From NCBI GenBank assembly GCA_030141605.1, contig JAQGDQ010000143.1, positions 248,001 through 312,000 on the forward strand: DNA of 64,000 bases, written 5' to 3'. Below the pieces are notes generated by a model. That model had not been told where the DNA came from. It saw only the letters and a program-made list of their open reading frames with translations, and made no database searches. Below, one piece after another: positions 1-52,300 of this stretch. The position numbers were made by a program, and so were the translations under genes. Within the stretch, counting starts at the first letter, position 1, and each line of letters starts with the position of its first letter. This DNA comes from Tubiluchus corallicola (taxonomy: Eukaryota; Priapulida; Priapulimorpha; Priapulimorphida; Tubiluchidae).

Positions 1-863
1 ATTCTCTTTCTCGTGAAGCCTTTGGATGCACTAAGAACGAGTTAGCATCCTTATCGCACGCTTAACATTCACGAAATCGTTAGCAGAAAGTAGGTCTACA
101 GAACTGGCAAGCATTTGTCTTGATCTTGGCTAAGTACATATGCATGTAGACAAGATTTAAAGCTTATTAGACCGCCACGTCAATGTATTATATAGCTGTT
201 GTAGGTTGCTGCTTGGATGCATATATCGCAGTAAGGGCGCAGAATAGAATTCTTCCTTTCTTTCTGCTGATGACAGAGAGCTCCTAGCTGCTTCTGACAG
301 AAAGAACAGTCTGAAGCGATTTAACCCTGTGATTTTATTGAGAGCAGAACAGCAACGACTGTGAAGAAATATTTCCTAGCGTGCAATGCTACAGTCCATG
401 CTAAGGTTGAAAAGCGAATAAGTCAATGTTCAAGCCTTCTGTTAATGCCGTTACCATAATTGCCGGTACACTATTGGATAATAGGCAATTATAGAGACAC
501 GAGCATTAGATTTCCAAACTTATTAATACTGTAGCTATACAGTTGCTGGTCAATTGTGGATGTTCAATATTTGTTGCTCGGCTAATGGCACGTACATGTC
601 TGATACCAATGTTGCACAATGAATTTAATGTATTAAACTAATATTAGTCACTGAAGAAGATAGTCAGTCCTTGGCCTGTACGTTGTTCTGATAGTTGGTT
701 AGCTAGATAATTAATAGGTAGGTCGCTTGGGTGAAAGATCGATAAATGGTTTGTTAATGGTGAGCAAGCTAGTAAGCAAAAGTGAGTATTTGCCGCATTA
801 ATATTTGGTAATAATCGCAATGTTTCAGTACATTCCTTCTGCTTTAATTAATTACCCTTTAAG
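1..863. other. AT-rich sequence, no gene recognised
   Basis: No open frame longer than background, no RNA gene and no clear repeat seen. It may be intergenic, or part of a 5' intron of the receptor gene, whose first exon was not located. Confidence 0.5.
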
Positions 864-1500
864 TTAAAGCAAAACCGGACCCAATCTCAAATTGCAAGTC
901 AAAATAATCTACTCTTTAAAATATTAAAAGAAGATACCATTTTTCCAGAATGCTTTACCTGAAAGAATTATTACCGCACAAACGTAATTTCGCGCTCGCG
1001 CCACTAGCTTTTCGCTGTTACATACATTTCGTCATTCGTTAGTTATACGGGCACTAGCGCCTGCATTTCGAAAACGCATTTCACAAAAAACAGGTGCTGT
1101 ACTTCTTAGTTCAGATGTGTTCGTTTCTGACGTACTGCACACATTCGACAGCTCATGCGTGAGCACTGCGCTAAATTTGAAATTTGAATTTTTATCTTGC
1201 AACTTGCCGAGTTTTATTACAACACACTGAATCTCTTACAGTAGCGCTGTACTTAAATTTTTTCGTCCCAAATACGTGTAACACGCTCGCAGAATATTTT
1301 TGCTGTTGACAATTATGTTCGTTTGTGATGCCATCAATAGTTGGACTCGCCCGCCGTTAATTAAGATTTTAATCAGAAACGCTTTTCCAGTATTACTGGT
1401 GTTAAAATGTATACTTTTTACCGTAGTTGAAAATTGGATAGCATATGAAAAATCACACTGCCTTCCTTTAAGTGTGTTAATTGTCCCTCTTAATGTACGT
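864..1500 (+). repeat. dispersed repeat, copy 1 (about 640 bp)
   Basis: This stretch matches the reverse complement of 16140-16772 along nearly its whole length. Shared blocks include the GCGCTCGCGCC / GGCGCGAGCGC segment, the CTCATGCGTGAGCAC / GTGCTCACGCATGAG segment, the ACAGGTGCTGTAC / GTACAGCACCTGT segment and the AAATGTATACTTTTT / AAAAAGTATACATTT segment. Identity is moderate with small indels, so the copies are old. No terminal repeats, poly-A tail or transposase frame was recognised, so the class is unknown. The short open frames inside it are not conserved between the copies and are not called as genes. Confidence 0.75.
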
Positions 1501-4500
1501 TTTGAATACCCACAGAACTCCCAGGGTTGAGTGTATTTAAAATAGAACGATGTGTCACTAGTATCTTATGGGTGTCTCTAATTGACTGTTTACTACCTGG
1601 ACGAGATCTTAGACTTATACTGTTTTATTGGGGCGATAATTTAGATGGTACGGCGTGTAACCGCAAGTGTTAGAAATGCATTTAATTAGCTGTTAGGTTT
1701 AGCTTGTGTTTCTCGAAATGTGTGTTTTGTGTGAGTGTGCATGCGTGAATTTGAGTGAAAGAGTGTGTGAGTGAATGTATGTGTGAGTAAACGAGCGAAT
1801 TGAGTGGAGTTGGGGTGAGAGACTGACTGAGATTATTAAATTTCATAAACTGAAAGAGGGCGAATAATAGCCTATGCAATGAAGATCTTTTTTCATCATT
1901 TGAAGTAATAATTTGTATGTAAGTGAGTTCATATTAAATTTATTTGTAATAAAAACTGAGTTACAACCATAGATAATATCTGTTATCTATGAGATAATAC
2001 AACTAAAGGGCAAGAAAGTAATTGCTACAAGTGTTTTTGATGATTTTTCCTATCATCGCAAACCTGACAAGGGGCGTTTTTCAGAAAAATTTTACAAGTA
2101 ACTTTTTTATCCGCCTCATTTCATCGTAAAATGCGTAAGATAAGCACTTGTAGGTTTCGTTAATCTATTTTTACTTCATGTTCAAATAAATTCTTTGCGA
2201 TTAGTTCTTGAAGCACTGATTTCAAAGCAAGAAACTGACGTCAATTAGCGCACACTCAGTTTAATTACAAAGCGCCATAATTAACGATTTAATTACTGGT
2301 AGCTGTAAATTCCAAATAATTAACGAAGGTATACTTGAAAGAGATGAATTTCTTAAAGATGCTGCAAGTTGTTTGCAGTTATTATTTTTTAACCCTCTCA
2401 GTTTTCAAAATGCTTTAACTTTTGATTTAAAACAATTTTAGTAATAATAAAGTTTAAAAAACGTATGCGTATAATGTTCATATATTAAAACATATGCTGT
2501 ACACTGTGGCAGCAAACAACGACCAATAAAAACAAACAAACTGAAGAAAATCGGCAAAGCAGCATACTGCCATCAGCGCTATAATTATGAAGTAAATAAG
2601 ATAGAGCCATTAAACGTGGACCCCTCCCATCAGTGCCATAATAATGAATAAATAAATCTAAAAATGATAATTGTGGCCTAAATAAATGAAAGCCATTAAA
2701 AAGTGGACCACTTTGCTCGGTGGTATTACAAGGCGTAGCTCTCGATACTATGACAATGATTAGTGTTGCTTAAGTGTCACATTGAACTTGTTTTAGCGAT
2801 ATCAGAATTCAATGCACACATTGTTACTTTTTAGTAGACTGAAATGAATGGCCAACGTGGCTTTCTTGTTTTAGTTTGTCTAATTCACTAGGTCACGATC
2901 AATTAGTTTAAGCTTCTTGGAAATTGCCAACGTCACCTCTCTTTGGCTGTCATGTTCTCCTATTCGTGTCTGTTGTGTGGATGTATCGTGTGCCCACACA
3001 AGTGAAATTCGTTTTACACGCAGAATACTTGCTATAACAAAAAATATCAGTAATTATGCGCTTTTTCTAGACTTTCTTCGAGCAAGAGAAATTTATCACT
3101 TAGAGATGTCGTTACGCTCGCGAGCGGAATGTTTAAATCACAGCAAAACAGCATTGAAGTTTACAGCCTAGTTAATGATCTCATACTTCAAAAGATGGGT
3201 AAAGATTCATCAAACCAGCAAGACCGCTGAAAGCTTCTGACATTTATTTGGGTGGTTCGTCTTACATCATTATAAACTAGCCTAGCCATTTACTACAAGA
3301 ATAACATCATTGCGCCTGGAAATTGGATCACACGTCCCAAGATTCAATGCCCAAGGTGCGAAATCGTAATAAATGAGCTTTGAATTGAAAGGCGGCACGC
3401 AGTAATGAATTGAAATCGAATTTGCACGAAAGTTTGGTTGTGGATAAACGTATCATTCACAAAACCAGAACCTGCATAAATAAACTAGCCTCGAGGAAGA
3501 CGATACTACTTAAACCAAGGTTACAAAATGCCTAGTGATTATTAGTCAGTTGCGATGGATCTCAAAGGAATTCATTATCGCACACGAGCTATTTACAACC
3601 TCAATATTATAAGCGCTCCTGACCTGTTGCGCATTATGGATGACAGACTAAGGACAATAAAAACCCAAAATAAAGCCAAATTCCTCATGGTATTGAAAAA
3701 TATAAATCATAATAATGCACCATGTTTACTTCTGTAGAGATGAGACTTTTCTTTCCGTGTCTTTCCCTTCTGTTCTTCCCCTCTACGTGTATAAACAAAG
3801 GAATGAGCAGGAGAGCATTCATAGATAGACGGATGGACGAACGGGTGAACGGAAGAATGCGCGATGAACCAAAAATGGGTGAGCAAACAAGCCAATATTT
3901 GTTAGAAAATTGTCTCAAACAGCAAGAAGACAAACAGGCAATAAAATATGAATTATCAACTGAAAACCAAATGTGGCACTTGTTTCATTTACCTCTATTA
4001 CATAATAATTTTGTATTTGTTTAATTCAAAAGAAATCAATCTTTTAGTAAACCTTCCAGTTAAAAAACGACTTTAGAGTTTTTTCTTTGATTTCATAAAT
4101 TACCCGTGGCAAAATATTATTTCCACGGAGTTGCCAGCTTACATAATTTACAAAACGAATAATTAGGCGTAAAATATTCGTGCCTCGTTAGCTCAATGGC
4201 ATTTCAATTGAATTTAGCTGCGTTCTTCTTGACAATCCTCGGCAATATTTTCTACTAAGCGCATTTGCATGAGTCTAGAGCTGTAATCCAAAGATGTGTT
4301 GGTCCTACAAATCTCTCGGACACTAATGCGCCTAACGATGAATAATTTTCTCATGAGAGAAATGAATGAGCATCTTAGCAGTCAAAATTCTGGCTGGTGC
4401 GAAACGTACAGTCGCACATTGTTGCAGCTGCTGCACAATTCTGTCTGCTGCGAAATACACAATGCATATTTGTTGACACTAGTTAATATTGTTTTTGTAA

Positions 4501-4592
4501 GATTGTACGCCACTGAGGTTTTTGTGCTTACTACTTGTTGTATAATGAGCTTTTATCATTTTTGAACTACACCAACTATAGATTACTACCAT
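1501..4592. other. AT-rich sequence, no gene recognised
   Basis: Short open frames here lack any recognisable domain or start/splice context. There is a GTGAGT-rich patch at about 1720-1810. A small diverged local duplication (about 2569-2625 and 2628-2713) shares CATCAGYGCYATAAT and AGCCATTAAAnnGTGGACC. Nothing else could be supported. Confidence 0.45.
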
Positions 4593-4921
<329 letters not shown>

Positions 4922-5370
4922 ATCACCAAATTATACACCTTACCAATATCCCACAGTCATCGCCAAATAATACACGTTGCCAACATCCCACAATCAACAC
5001 CAAATTATACACTTTGCCGACATTCACTAAAATCACCAAATTATAAACCTTGACAACATTGCACAATCATCACGAAATTGTGCACCTTGTCAACATTCCA
5101 CAATCATCGCTAAATTATACACTTTGGCAACATTCTACAATCGGCGCTATATTATACACCTTACCGACGTTCCGCCATCATCAACAAATTATATATGTTG
5201 CCAACATTCCGTAATCATTACCAAGTTATACACCTTGCCAACATTCCACAATAACCGTTATATTATTGCGGCTGTCACCGCTATAATATTCACCTTGCCA
5301 ACGCCAATTTGTACACGTTGCCAACATCATACATTTTCAACAATATTATACCCCTTGCCAACTTCAGAAC
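4922..5370. repeat. 37-bp minisatellite, about 11-12 degenerate units
   Basis: A unit of about 37 bases with core CCAAATTATACACCTTGCCA followed by an ACATTCCACAATCAT-like segment recurs from the end of the ACT tract to about 5370. Units differ by 10-30 percent and the last ones carry indels. Units abut directly with no unique spacers, so this is not a CRISPR-like array. Since 37 is not a multiple of three, coding is unlikely. Confidence 0.85.
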
Positions 5371-6111
5371 CAGTATAACAACAATAACAAACATCTTTCA
5401 CAACAACAAGATAATGATGTTGCAGGTATAGTTACTACTGTGTACAACAAGAATTAATAACAACAACCTTGTTCTTTACTATTTTAGATTCAGTTTGTAA
5501 AAGCGAGAAGAAATAGTACAAAATATTTTGTTTAATTTCCTGTATTCCTTATAGGAATTGAACTCGCAGCCTTCCAAGCAATGCACACCATGTGTGTTTT
5601 ACAGGAGAAGAGATTAAGCCGTATATGCTAGTTGAATACATATCATCCTATAAAGTTATGTGCTATCGCCCGACTCAGAGCAATTTTCTGCCAATTAGGC
5701 ATTGGATGAGGCGCTGGCTTCATTTTTCAAGCATAATATGAAAATAAGTGGGTGAACAAAATACATGAGGGCCCGCAAAATACGTCCATATATCAAAAAA
5801 CGTGATTATATGCTCGAATGACAGTTTCTATAGCAACGCTAAATGGAGAGACAAATTGTATGATCGTATAAAAATGGCCATGTTGCAGCCTATTTTGTGG
5901 TAAATGCACGCAGTATAATACTTCTGCTTTCGAAGTTAGAACAGATGTACTTGATGTATTAAGTGTATGTTAATTGTTACCATACGGTAGAAATTACCGT
6001 CCTGTTTAAATGCTTAATCTCTCTTGTTGTTTTTGCAAGCTAAATGTTACTATCATTATTCATTTATTGTTATTTATGTTTATTTATTATTCTTTGGTGC
6101 ACTTTGAAAGT
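5371..6111. other. no gene; possible tRNA-derived fragment near 5545-5600 (- strand)
   Basis: AT-rich sequence without a recognised exon. On the - strand around 5545-5600 the string GCGAGTTCAATTCC resembles a pol III box B, as in tRNA-derived SINEs, but no convincing box A or clover-leaf could be drawn. The missing 5' exon of the receptor gene was looked for here and not found. Confidence 0.3.
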
Positions 6112-6292
6112 AAGCAGCAGCGGCAGTAACAGCAGTACGAAAGAGTAGTGGAAGTTGCACCACCACCACCTCCACCGCCAGCAGCAATAACAACAAAAAC
6201 AAAAACCGCAGCAGCAGCAGCGGCGGCAGTAGTCACAGCAGTAGTTGCTTTTGCACCTTTGCCATCTCTATCATCATCATCATCATTAATGC
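6112..6292. repeat. degenerate trinucleotide tract (CAG/CAC/CAA mixture)
   Basis: Imperfect runs of CAG, CACCAC, AACAA and ATC triplets. The 64-residue Pro/Ala-rich open frame over it is explained by the triplets and has no other support. Confidence 0.8.
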
Positions 6293-6535
6293 CCTCACCA
6301 CTACAATATGTATTTTGTACAACAAATTCTTTTCCAGAATAAAAGTCCTAGAGTGGTAAACAGGCAAGAAACCCAGATCGAAAATGCTCCTTTCATGTGG
6401 AATTAAATTAGTTTTTCGAACTTCCGCGATCTGGAAAGGTTATAATAGGAATTGGGTGCCTAGAACTTTATCCTGAAAAATTTGACATCCGGCTAACATT
6501 TCCTAGAGATGGTAACAATCGTTTCTCTTTTTCAG

Positions 6536-46359
<39,824 letters not shown>

Positions 46360-46701
46360 GATAAACAAGAACAACAACAACCAGAACAACACTTTCCAGA
46401 TGCGTAGCGATTTGAGACCGCAACCAAAATCGCGATATTTTATTCACTTTAAAATATATAGTACTGTTTTCAGTTCACTCTTTAATATTGCTTGCAACTT
46501 TGTCTTGCAAACTCTGCTTGTCAGAACTTAGCTGTTAGTAATTGGTTTTCTTTGCGTGAATAAGCGTTGGCATAACTTTACTCTGCATTCTATGGAAACC
46601 CATAACTAATAAGAATGGGTGAGATTTCTGAGTGCTCTGCAAGTGCAGTGAGCTAATAGACGTTTGCTTTTCATTTTGGATTTCTAGTGTGGAATGTCTG
46701 A

Positions 46702-46707
46702 AATAAA
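46702..46707 (+). promoter_or_regulatory. possible polyadenylation signal for the receptor gene
   Basis: AATAAA about 345 bases after the receptor stop codon. The hexamer is common in AT-rich DNA, so this is only a candidate. Confidence 0.3.
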
Positions 46708-47715
46708 TTCTGAAGTCCATCAATGTAAGCGGTGATGCCGTATATAACTACGGATTATGTTATAATTATGGTGTTTTTCCCAATACTTGAACTTCTGTTG
46801 CAGATAATTTCTCCCATTAATTAGTGCTATTTCTAATGCTTGGTGTTTGTCTCCTGGTGTTTTACGTACAGTTGTATAAATTACACTGCGGAAATTTGTG
46901 TCTAAATATCTTCATGCCATTGTGCTATACATTATGCATAAGTGAATGTACTCGCGAACTTGTACAATAATTTTCTCGGCGTTGTTTTCCCGTAGTACTA
47001 TTGTTCTACTAACCGCTAAAATTATTTGGGTATTCCTAATGACAATTTTGACTACATTTATTATTGGCAAAAAATCATCAGTATAATGAAATAGATACAG
47101 TTATAGAGACAAAACACACATTTGAAGTTCGAAGGACACGAAAGTGAAAGAATGACACTGATTATAAATTTTTGGTCTACATTTTTATTACAAAAATATT
47201 GTGAGCTATAAACACGTGTCGTAATTATGATTATTTCTTGATAACATTTTTCAGTAAAGGCAATCATTTCTTTCGCGCTTTCTTAAAACCTTAAAAATAA
47301 GTGTAAAAGGGCTATATATGTCGTAGTTTGTGCTTTTGGCGCCATTTATTGTCGAATTGCTTTATGTCAATATTAACCCGTAGAATTTTAAGCAACGTTT
47401 ATTGTCTTGCAGTTTTATTTTTAATTGTGACAATTTATTAATAGGTTTCCGTACCTTATACACGCATTTTATTACAAAAACTGAATCAACTATTCTGGTC
47501 ACTTTAAGTTTATAATTTTTAATATGAGTATTAAAATCAATCAGAGTTATGAGTAATGATAATGTATTGTCTTGCTGGTACATAAAATATGTATAGAAAG
47601 TGCGCCTCAGTCTCAATAAGGATTTACTTTATTTTACGCAGGAGCTTTAATTTACTGTACAACCACCAAGCCACAGAAATGCATTCATGACCTACTATGA
47701 AAAGAGAAATGAAGT

Positions 47716-47760
47716 GAGGTGAGGTGAGGTGAGGTGAGATGAAGTGAGTTGAGGTGGGGT
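47716..47760. repeat. (GAGGT)n pentanucleotide repeat
   Basis: Four to five perfect GAGGT units followed by degenerate units. Confidence 0.85.
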
Positions 47761-48024
47761 GACATACTTCTACAGTTCTTCAATTCAGAAACATTCAGCA
47801 GTATAAATCTAAATGAAAAAAATCCAGCTACACAATTTTATATTCAACCCGACTTGCGAAATTTTGCAAGGTTCGGCAGTTTTTGTCCATGTATTTCTAA
47901 CACTAAATGTTGCTAATGATTCATTTGAATATTTGAAATTTGTCCGCTAGTAATGTATAAATAATGTATAAATGTATAATAATGCATCAGAGAATAATAA
48001 AAAAACTTTGAAAACCGAAGTGTC

Positions 48025-48500
48025 GTTCAGACTAGAGAATGCTCTTGGAAGTTCTTGTGCAAGTTCTCTCTGAGAGTTTACTCGCAAGTGTGAACGGTTT
48101 TGCAAATTCTCTCGCAAGAACTCTCAGCAACACTCGTTTCGTTTGCAATAACTTGCGAGAGAACTTGCAAAGCCGTTCACTCTTGCGAGTTTACCTTCGG
48201 AGAGAGCTTGTACAATAACTTGCAAGAGAACTTGCAAAGCCGTTCACCCTTGCGAGTTCACCCTCGGAGAGAACTTGTACAATAGCTTGCGAGAGAACTT
48301 GCAAAGCCGTTCACCCTTGCGAGTTCACTCTCGGAGAGAGCTTGTACAATAACTAGCGACAGAACTTGCAAAGCCGTTCACTCTTTCAAGTTTACTCTCA
48401 GAGAGAACTTGCGCAAGAATTTGCGAGAGAACTCTCTAGTCTTAACGCGCCATTACGGTCAGAGAATAACTCAAAGCAAGTTTTGCTCTCTAGTCTGAAC
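48025..48500. mobile_element. MITE-like element with 14-bp TIRs and internal 67-bp tandem repeats
   Basis: It begins GTTCAGACTAGAGA and ends TCTCTAGTCTGAAC, a perfect 14-base terminal inverted repeat. Inside, a unit of about 67 bases (ACTTGCAAAGCCGTTCAC, CTTGCGAGTT, TCGGAGAGA, CTTGTACAATA) occurs about four times between 48100 and 48420. A second end-like string, CTCTCTAGTCTTAACGCG, lies at about 48432. No transposase is encoded and no clear target duplication was seen. Confidence 0.75.
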
Positions 48501-48528
48501 ACGCTAGCGACACACACAAGCACACAAG

Positions 48529-48883
48529 CACAAACACACACACACACACACACGCACGCGCGCACGCACACACACACACACAATTACATATATATATATA
48601 TATATATATATTTCGTTTCAAATCACTTCTTTGTATACTTATATATATATTATATATTATATATATTCTTTCATATATAGTTTACATTCATATTATATCA
48701 CGAATATGTATATATTCTTTCATAATGCCAAACAACTCTGTCAACTGTAGCTGATAATTTATTATCAGAAAATGTTTATCAAGGCGTGTACTCATATATA
48801 ATTTGAAAGTCAATGGCAAATGTTGTTTGTTTCACTTTTTAAACTCACACGTTAAACGCAACTGTAAATAAGAGCTGGTTTAC
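48529..48883. repeat. (AC)n-headed dispersed repeat, copy 2
   Basis: Direct copy of 38240-38623. It ends with AAGAGCTGGTTTAC at 48883, only about 150 bases before the start codon of the next gene, so it may lie in that gene's promoter region. Confidence 0.9.
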
Positions 48884-48921
48884 ATTACTAAGCCATAAAA
48901 TATCGTTAAGTTAGTTAGTGC

Positions 48922-48931
48922 TTTATAAATA
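48922..48931 (+). promoter_or_regulatory. possible TATA element of the VWC-LDLa-ShKT gene
   Basis: TTTATAAATA lies about 105 bases upstream of the ATG at 49035, leaving room for a transcription start near 48955 and a 5' UTR of about 80 nt. The composition is AT-rich, so chance is a serious alternative. Confidence 0.25.
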
Positions 48932-49034
48932 TTTAGTGGTGTTTGTTACAATTTTAGTTCTAGAAGTTTCACAGTAGTTGAATACTGTAGCTACTAAACA
49001 TTTCTGTTTGAAAGCAGCCTTTCTTCATCAGTAG

Positions 49035-49314
49035 ATGAATTACTATCATTTAAAAAGTTTTTTTGGGCCTTGCTGCATCGTCTTTATTTGGGTTTTTTCC
49101 TTCACAACTGCACAAAAATGTTACGTCAGTAATGGTGCAGTATATAAAGATGGTGACAAAGTTCCGGATACTGACCCATGCAAAAGCTGTTTCTGTAACA
49201 GAGGTATCAAGGAGTGCACGCAAAAGATCTGTTTCCCAGAGGATGCTAATGTCACACCTGACTGTGAATTAAAAACGATGACAGGATCATGCTGCGAGAG
49301 TGATTTTGTGTGCG
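49035..49314 (+). CDS. exon 1: signal peptide and VWC-like module
   Basis: The ATG at 49035 directly follows an in-frame TAG, so it is the first possible start in this frame. Residues about 8-26 form a hydrophobic signal segment (CCIVFIWVFSFTTA), with likely cleavage near residue 27. Residues 29-93 have ten Cys (29, 49, 52, 54, 61, 66, 77, 86, 87, 93) with CKSCFC, ECTQKIC and GSCC patterns, matching a von Willebrand factor type C module. NVT at 72-74 is a possible N-glycosylation site. The donor GTAAGC after 49314 is in phase 1. The base at -3 is T, a weak start context. Confidence 0.85.
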
Positions 49315-52300
49315 GTAAGCAAGAATGGGACATTATTAGAAACTAATATCACAAACGTTGTAATGCAGAAAACATGTCTGCCTCTTCAAATAAGTGTATT
49401 TTCATGCTGTTCAGAAACCTGCAAGCTGGAAATGTGGCATTCATAGACAGGCCCTACGCAAATTAGATGGTCTCTGCTAGACCAGGACATTACTCATTGT
49501 AAAGGCTATGCCACTAAAATGGGTCGCTTAACCGTATCTCCTCGATACGGATAGTTGCAGATATTAATTTTTTTATTGAAAGTCTTTAAAAGTTAAAAAA
49601 GGTTTTTTAAAATGGACTATCTTTTGCTCTAACACTATCCAATGTTTCATTTAGATTGCTGTGTTTGTATTAAGTTTTGTTTTGTTTTATAGACATCACG
49701 TAAAATGTCTAAACAATTGTAACAGGTTTCCAGTAAAAACTTGGATATGAGATTACGCCTGTTGTTTAGATATCTTTACTTTTATAAACATCACTAATAT
49801 CTTCTTTTAGATTCCTCACCCTGCACATCTGATGAATTTGACTGCATGTCAAATAACGAACGATGCCTTCCGTTGCGTTATACCTGCGACCATGTGCCTG
49901 ACTGCGTGAACGAGTATGATGAAAAATTTTGCTGTAAGAACTGTTTTTAATGTAAACGAAGAAAGGAAGTGTAAAATTTGACGCTATATATTTGTTTGTT
50001 ATATATTTTACTGAATTAGCTGATTTTGCCCAAATATGAAACAAATTTGGGGTTTGGAATTTCTCTCATATATCTTCATAGGAAATTATTTACCAAAAAA
50101 TATTGTCTCAATTGCTTAAAAATATCAGTTAATAAATGATTTCAAGTTTCTTTAAATATACCTTAAACGATTTGGTAAAAAGGCATTCATAACAAATTTT
50201 ATTTTACATTTTCAGCGTACAACCGGCAGTCGACCACGGTTGCAACAATTGGTGTGTATCGTTAGTGTTCATAGTAAATGGTTTGCTTTGGTTTGCATTG
50301 CTTTATGTGCCTTGTCATCTCATTATTTCCTTACCTCCTTGAAAAATGCCTTATACCTGTCTATCTTAGTACTTTATGTGATTACTATGGCAGAAAAGCA
50401 GTATCTTGGACAGCTGAGTTAAGAGTTTTTGTTGGTGCTGACATTGGTTATTGTTCTAGCCAGTGAGCAGTTCCATTATACTGTGCCTGTAGTTGCTGGA
50501 TTCATCTGAAAAGACTGGTAACCTGACTACCGTTTCCTTACCATTGAGGGCCGAGTTGAAGCAGTCTCTTTGTAGCGAAAGGAAAGGACAGTGTTACTGT
50601 TACTGTTCTACTGTCTGTTGACTCAGTCTCAGTGTTGTTGTTGTAATATATCGTATGAGAAGTTGTCATGGTGAACCACATGTTGTGAAGACGCATTCAG
50701 TTTCCTAATCCTGTCTTTCCTGTGTGTTTTGTTTTGTACGCCAAGCATTTATATATTGAATTAAAATATAAGTTTTGTCATTATGGTAAACACACGTATT
50801 TTAATGTCGTACTTTACTTTCTTCATACAATTATACAGTTTTTAAGTTTATCATTTTCGTCTTTCTTTTTTCTAATTTAGACATAATTTGCAATTAAGCG
50901 ACCTAGAAAAATAGCAAACGAATCAACTGGTACATTTTTATTACAATTGTAAGTATGAAGGTAATAAACGCATGAAAGCTAGCGATGATATAGGCCCAAA
51001 CATGTTACACACTTAAGAACTAATATGGTATAAATCCTTTCCAACAACAAAAATTGCACCAACAACTACACCGCTAACAACCTTACTCATGAAGTATATG
51101 ATTAAACCATACACTTATAATCATTTAAATGATCATGAAATGTCTGGATCAAAATTAGCCAAATCATCGAGATCTAATTCACCTGATCTGTAATGTATGC
51201 CCTAACATAGTATGCAACAATACCGCCATTTTTTTCTAGAGCTACAAAAGCACAAAATTTATCGGCAGCTACAGGGTTATTTTCAACATCGATAATCCTT
51301 GTATTCTTTGCAGAAGAACCAGAGTCTTGTAGGGACCTCGATGAGGACTGCGAAGACCCGTATAAACGCGGTGAATGTACGAAAGATCCCGCCTACATGC
51401 TGCACTATTGTAATAAGACGTGCAGAGGTTGTTTCGGTTAGTGTATAACATTTTTAATTACTTCCAAAAATCCAAAACTAAGTTTCATGCAAGTCGACTT
51501 GTCATCAATTTCTGACGTCAGGGAAATTTATTCAAGTTTATTTGAAAACATCCACGCAACTTCCACAACGTTTCAACCCTACAACCTGGCGGTCTTCATT
51601 AACAGACTAATATACAAAGTACGATCCGACGACGATCCATGATACAGTGTCGAAACGTTTTGCGAATGCTTTAAAATAAATATGTTTATGCATAAATGCC
51701 TGTTTTTCTCAATTTATTTATTTATTATCTTAAGTCTGTAACATTAAGAGGGATAAAGGACTTAGGTGTAAAATGAGTGAATTGAACTTATTTTTGTAAT
51801 ATGTTTTATAAAAGCTTGCAATGTGATGAGTTCCAGTGTGTTGGCTAACAAAAAGTTTTTATTTCACGAGAAACCGCAAATCATAAGTGGCTGCAAATCT
51901 AATTGTCTCCAATTTTTTTCATGTTCCTACATTTTCTTGAAGTTATTATTCCTCATTATTATCGCAATAATTACACTAGCTGCTGTTGTTACAGCAAGAA
52001 CAAAACCCATTGTTGAATTTGGGGATGTCTCCTACACAATGAGGGGCAGTTTACAAGTTCCTTATTTTCAGATTGCATGGATTTCTTCGATGACTGCAGT
52101 AAATGGGCTATGCAAGGTAAATGTACAGATGTGTCTAATGTCAAGGCTGAATGCCAGAAATCTTGCAACATGTGCACCGACGGTAGGAATCGTTGTGTTT
52201 TAAAACATAAACTTAGTACTAAACATTTCCTTGCCTCAATTGCTATCTATTGGCTATTTTATACTAAATTTCTGGAATGGTCAAATTTTAAAAATTACTC

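Larger units (their letters stand above)
46360..48024. other. receptor 3' UTR and intergenic sequence
   Basis: AATAAA at 46702-46707 could be the receptor polyadenylation signal. Beyond it the sequence is AT-rich with a short (GAGGT)n tract at about 47716-47760. No gene was seen on either strand. Confidence 0.5.

Noticed and set aside
4180-4260. tRNA gene on the + strand (TTAGCTCAATGGC resembles box A)
   Set aside because: No box B or pairing stems follow at tRNA distance.
4922-5370. CRISPR-like array
   Set aside because: The 37-base units abut with no unique spacers, the host is clearly eukaryotic and no cas genes exist; it is a minisatellite.
6509-6535. ATG at 6509 as the receptor start
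   Set aside because: It lies across a good pyrimidine tract and CAG acceptor and would give only nine residues before the EEQLTFL segment; an upstream exon is more likely.
51823-52203. 126-residue frame with a hydrophobic segment as a membrane protein
   Set aside because: It overlaps the ShKT exon 52072-52182 in a different frame and has no start or domain support; the hydrophobic run is AT-rich intron sequence.
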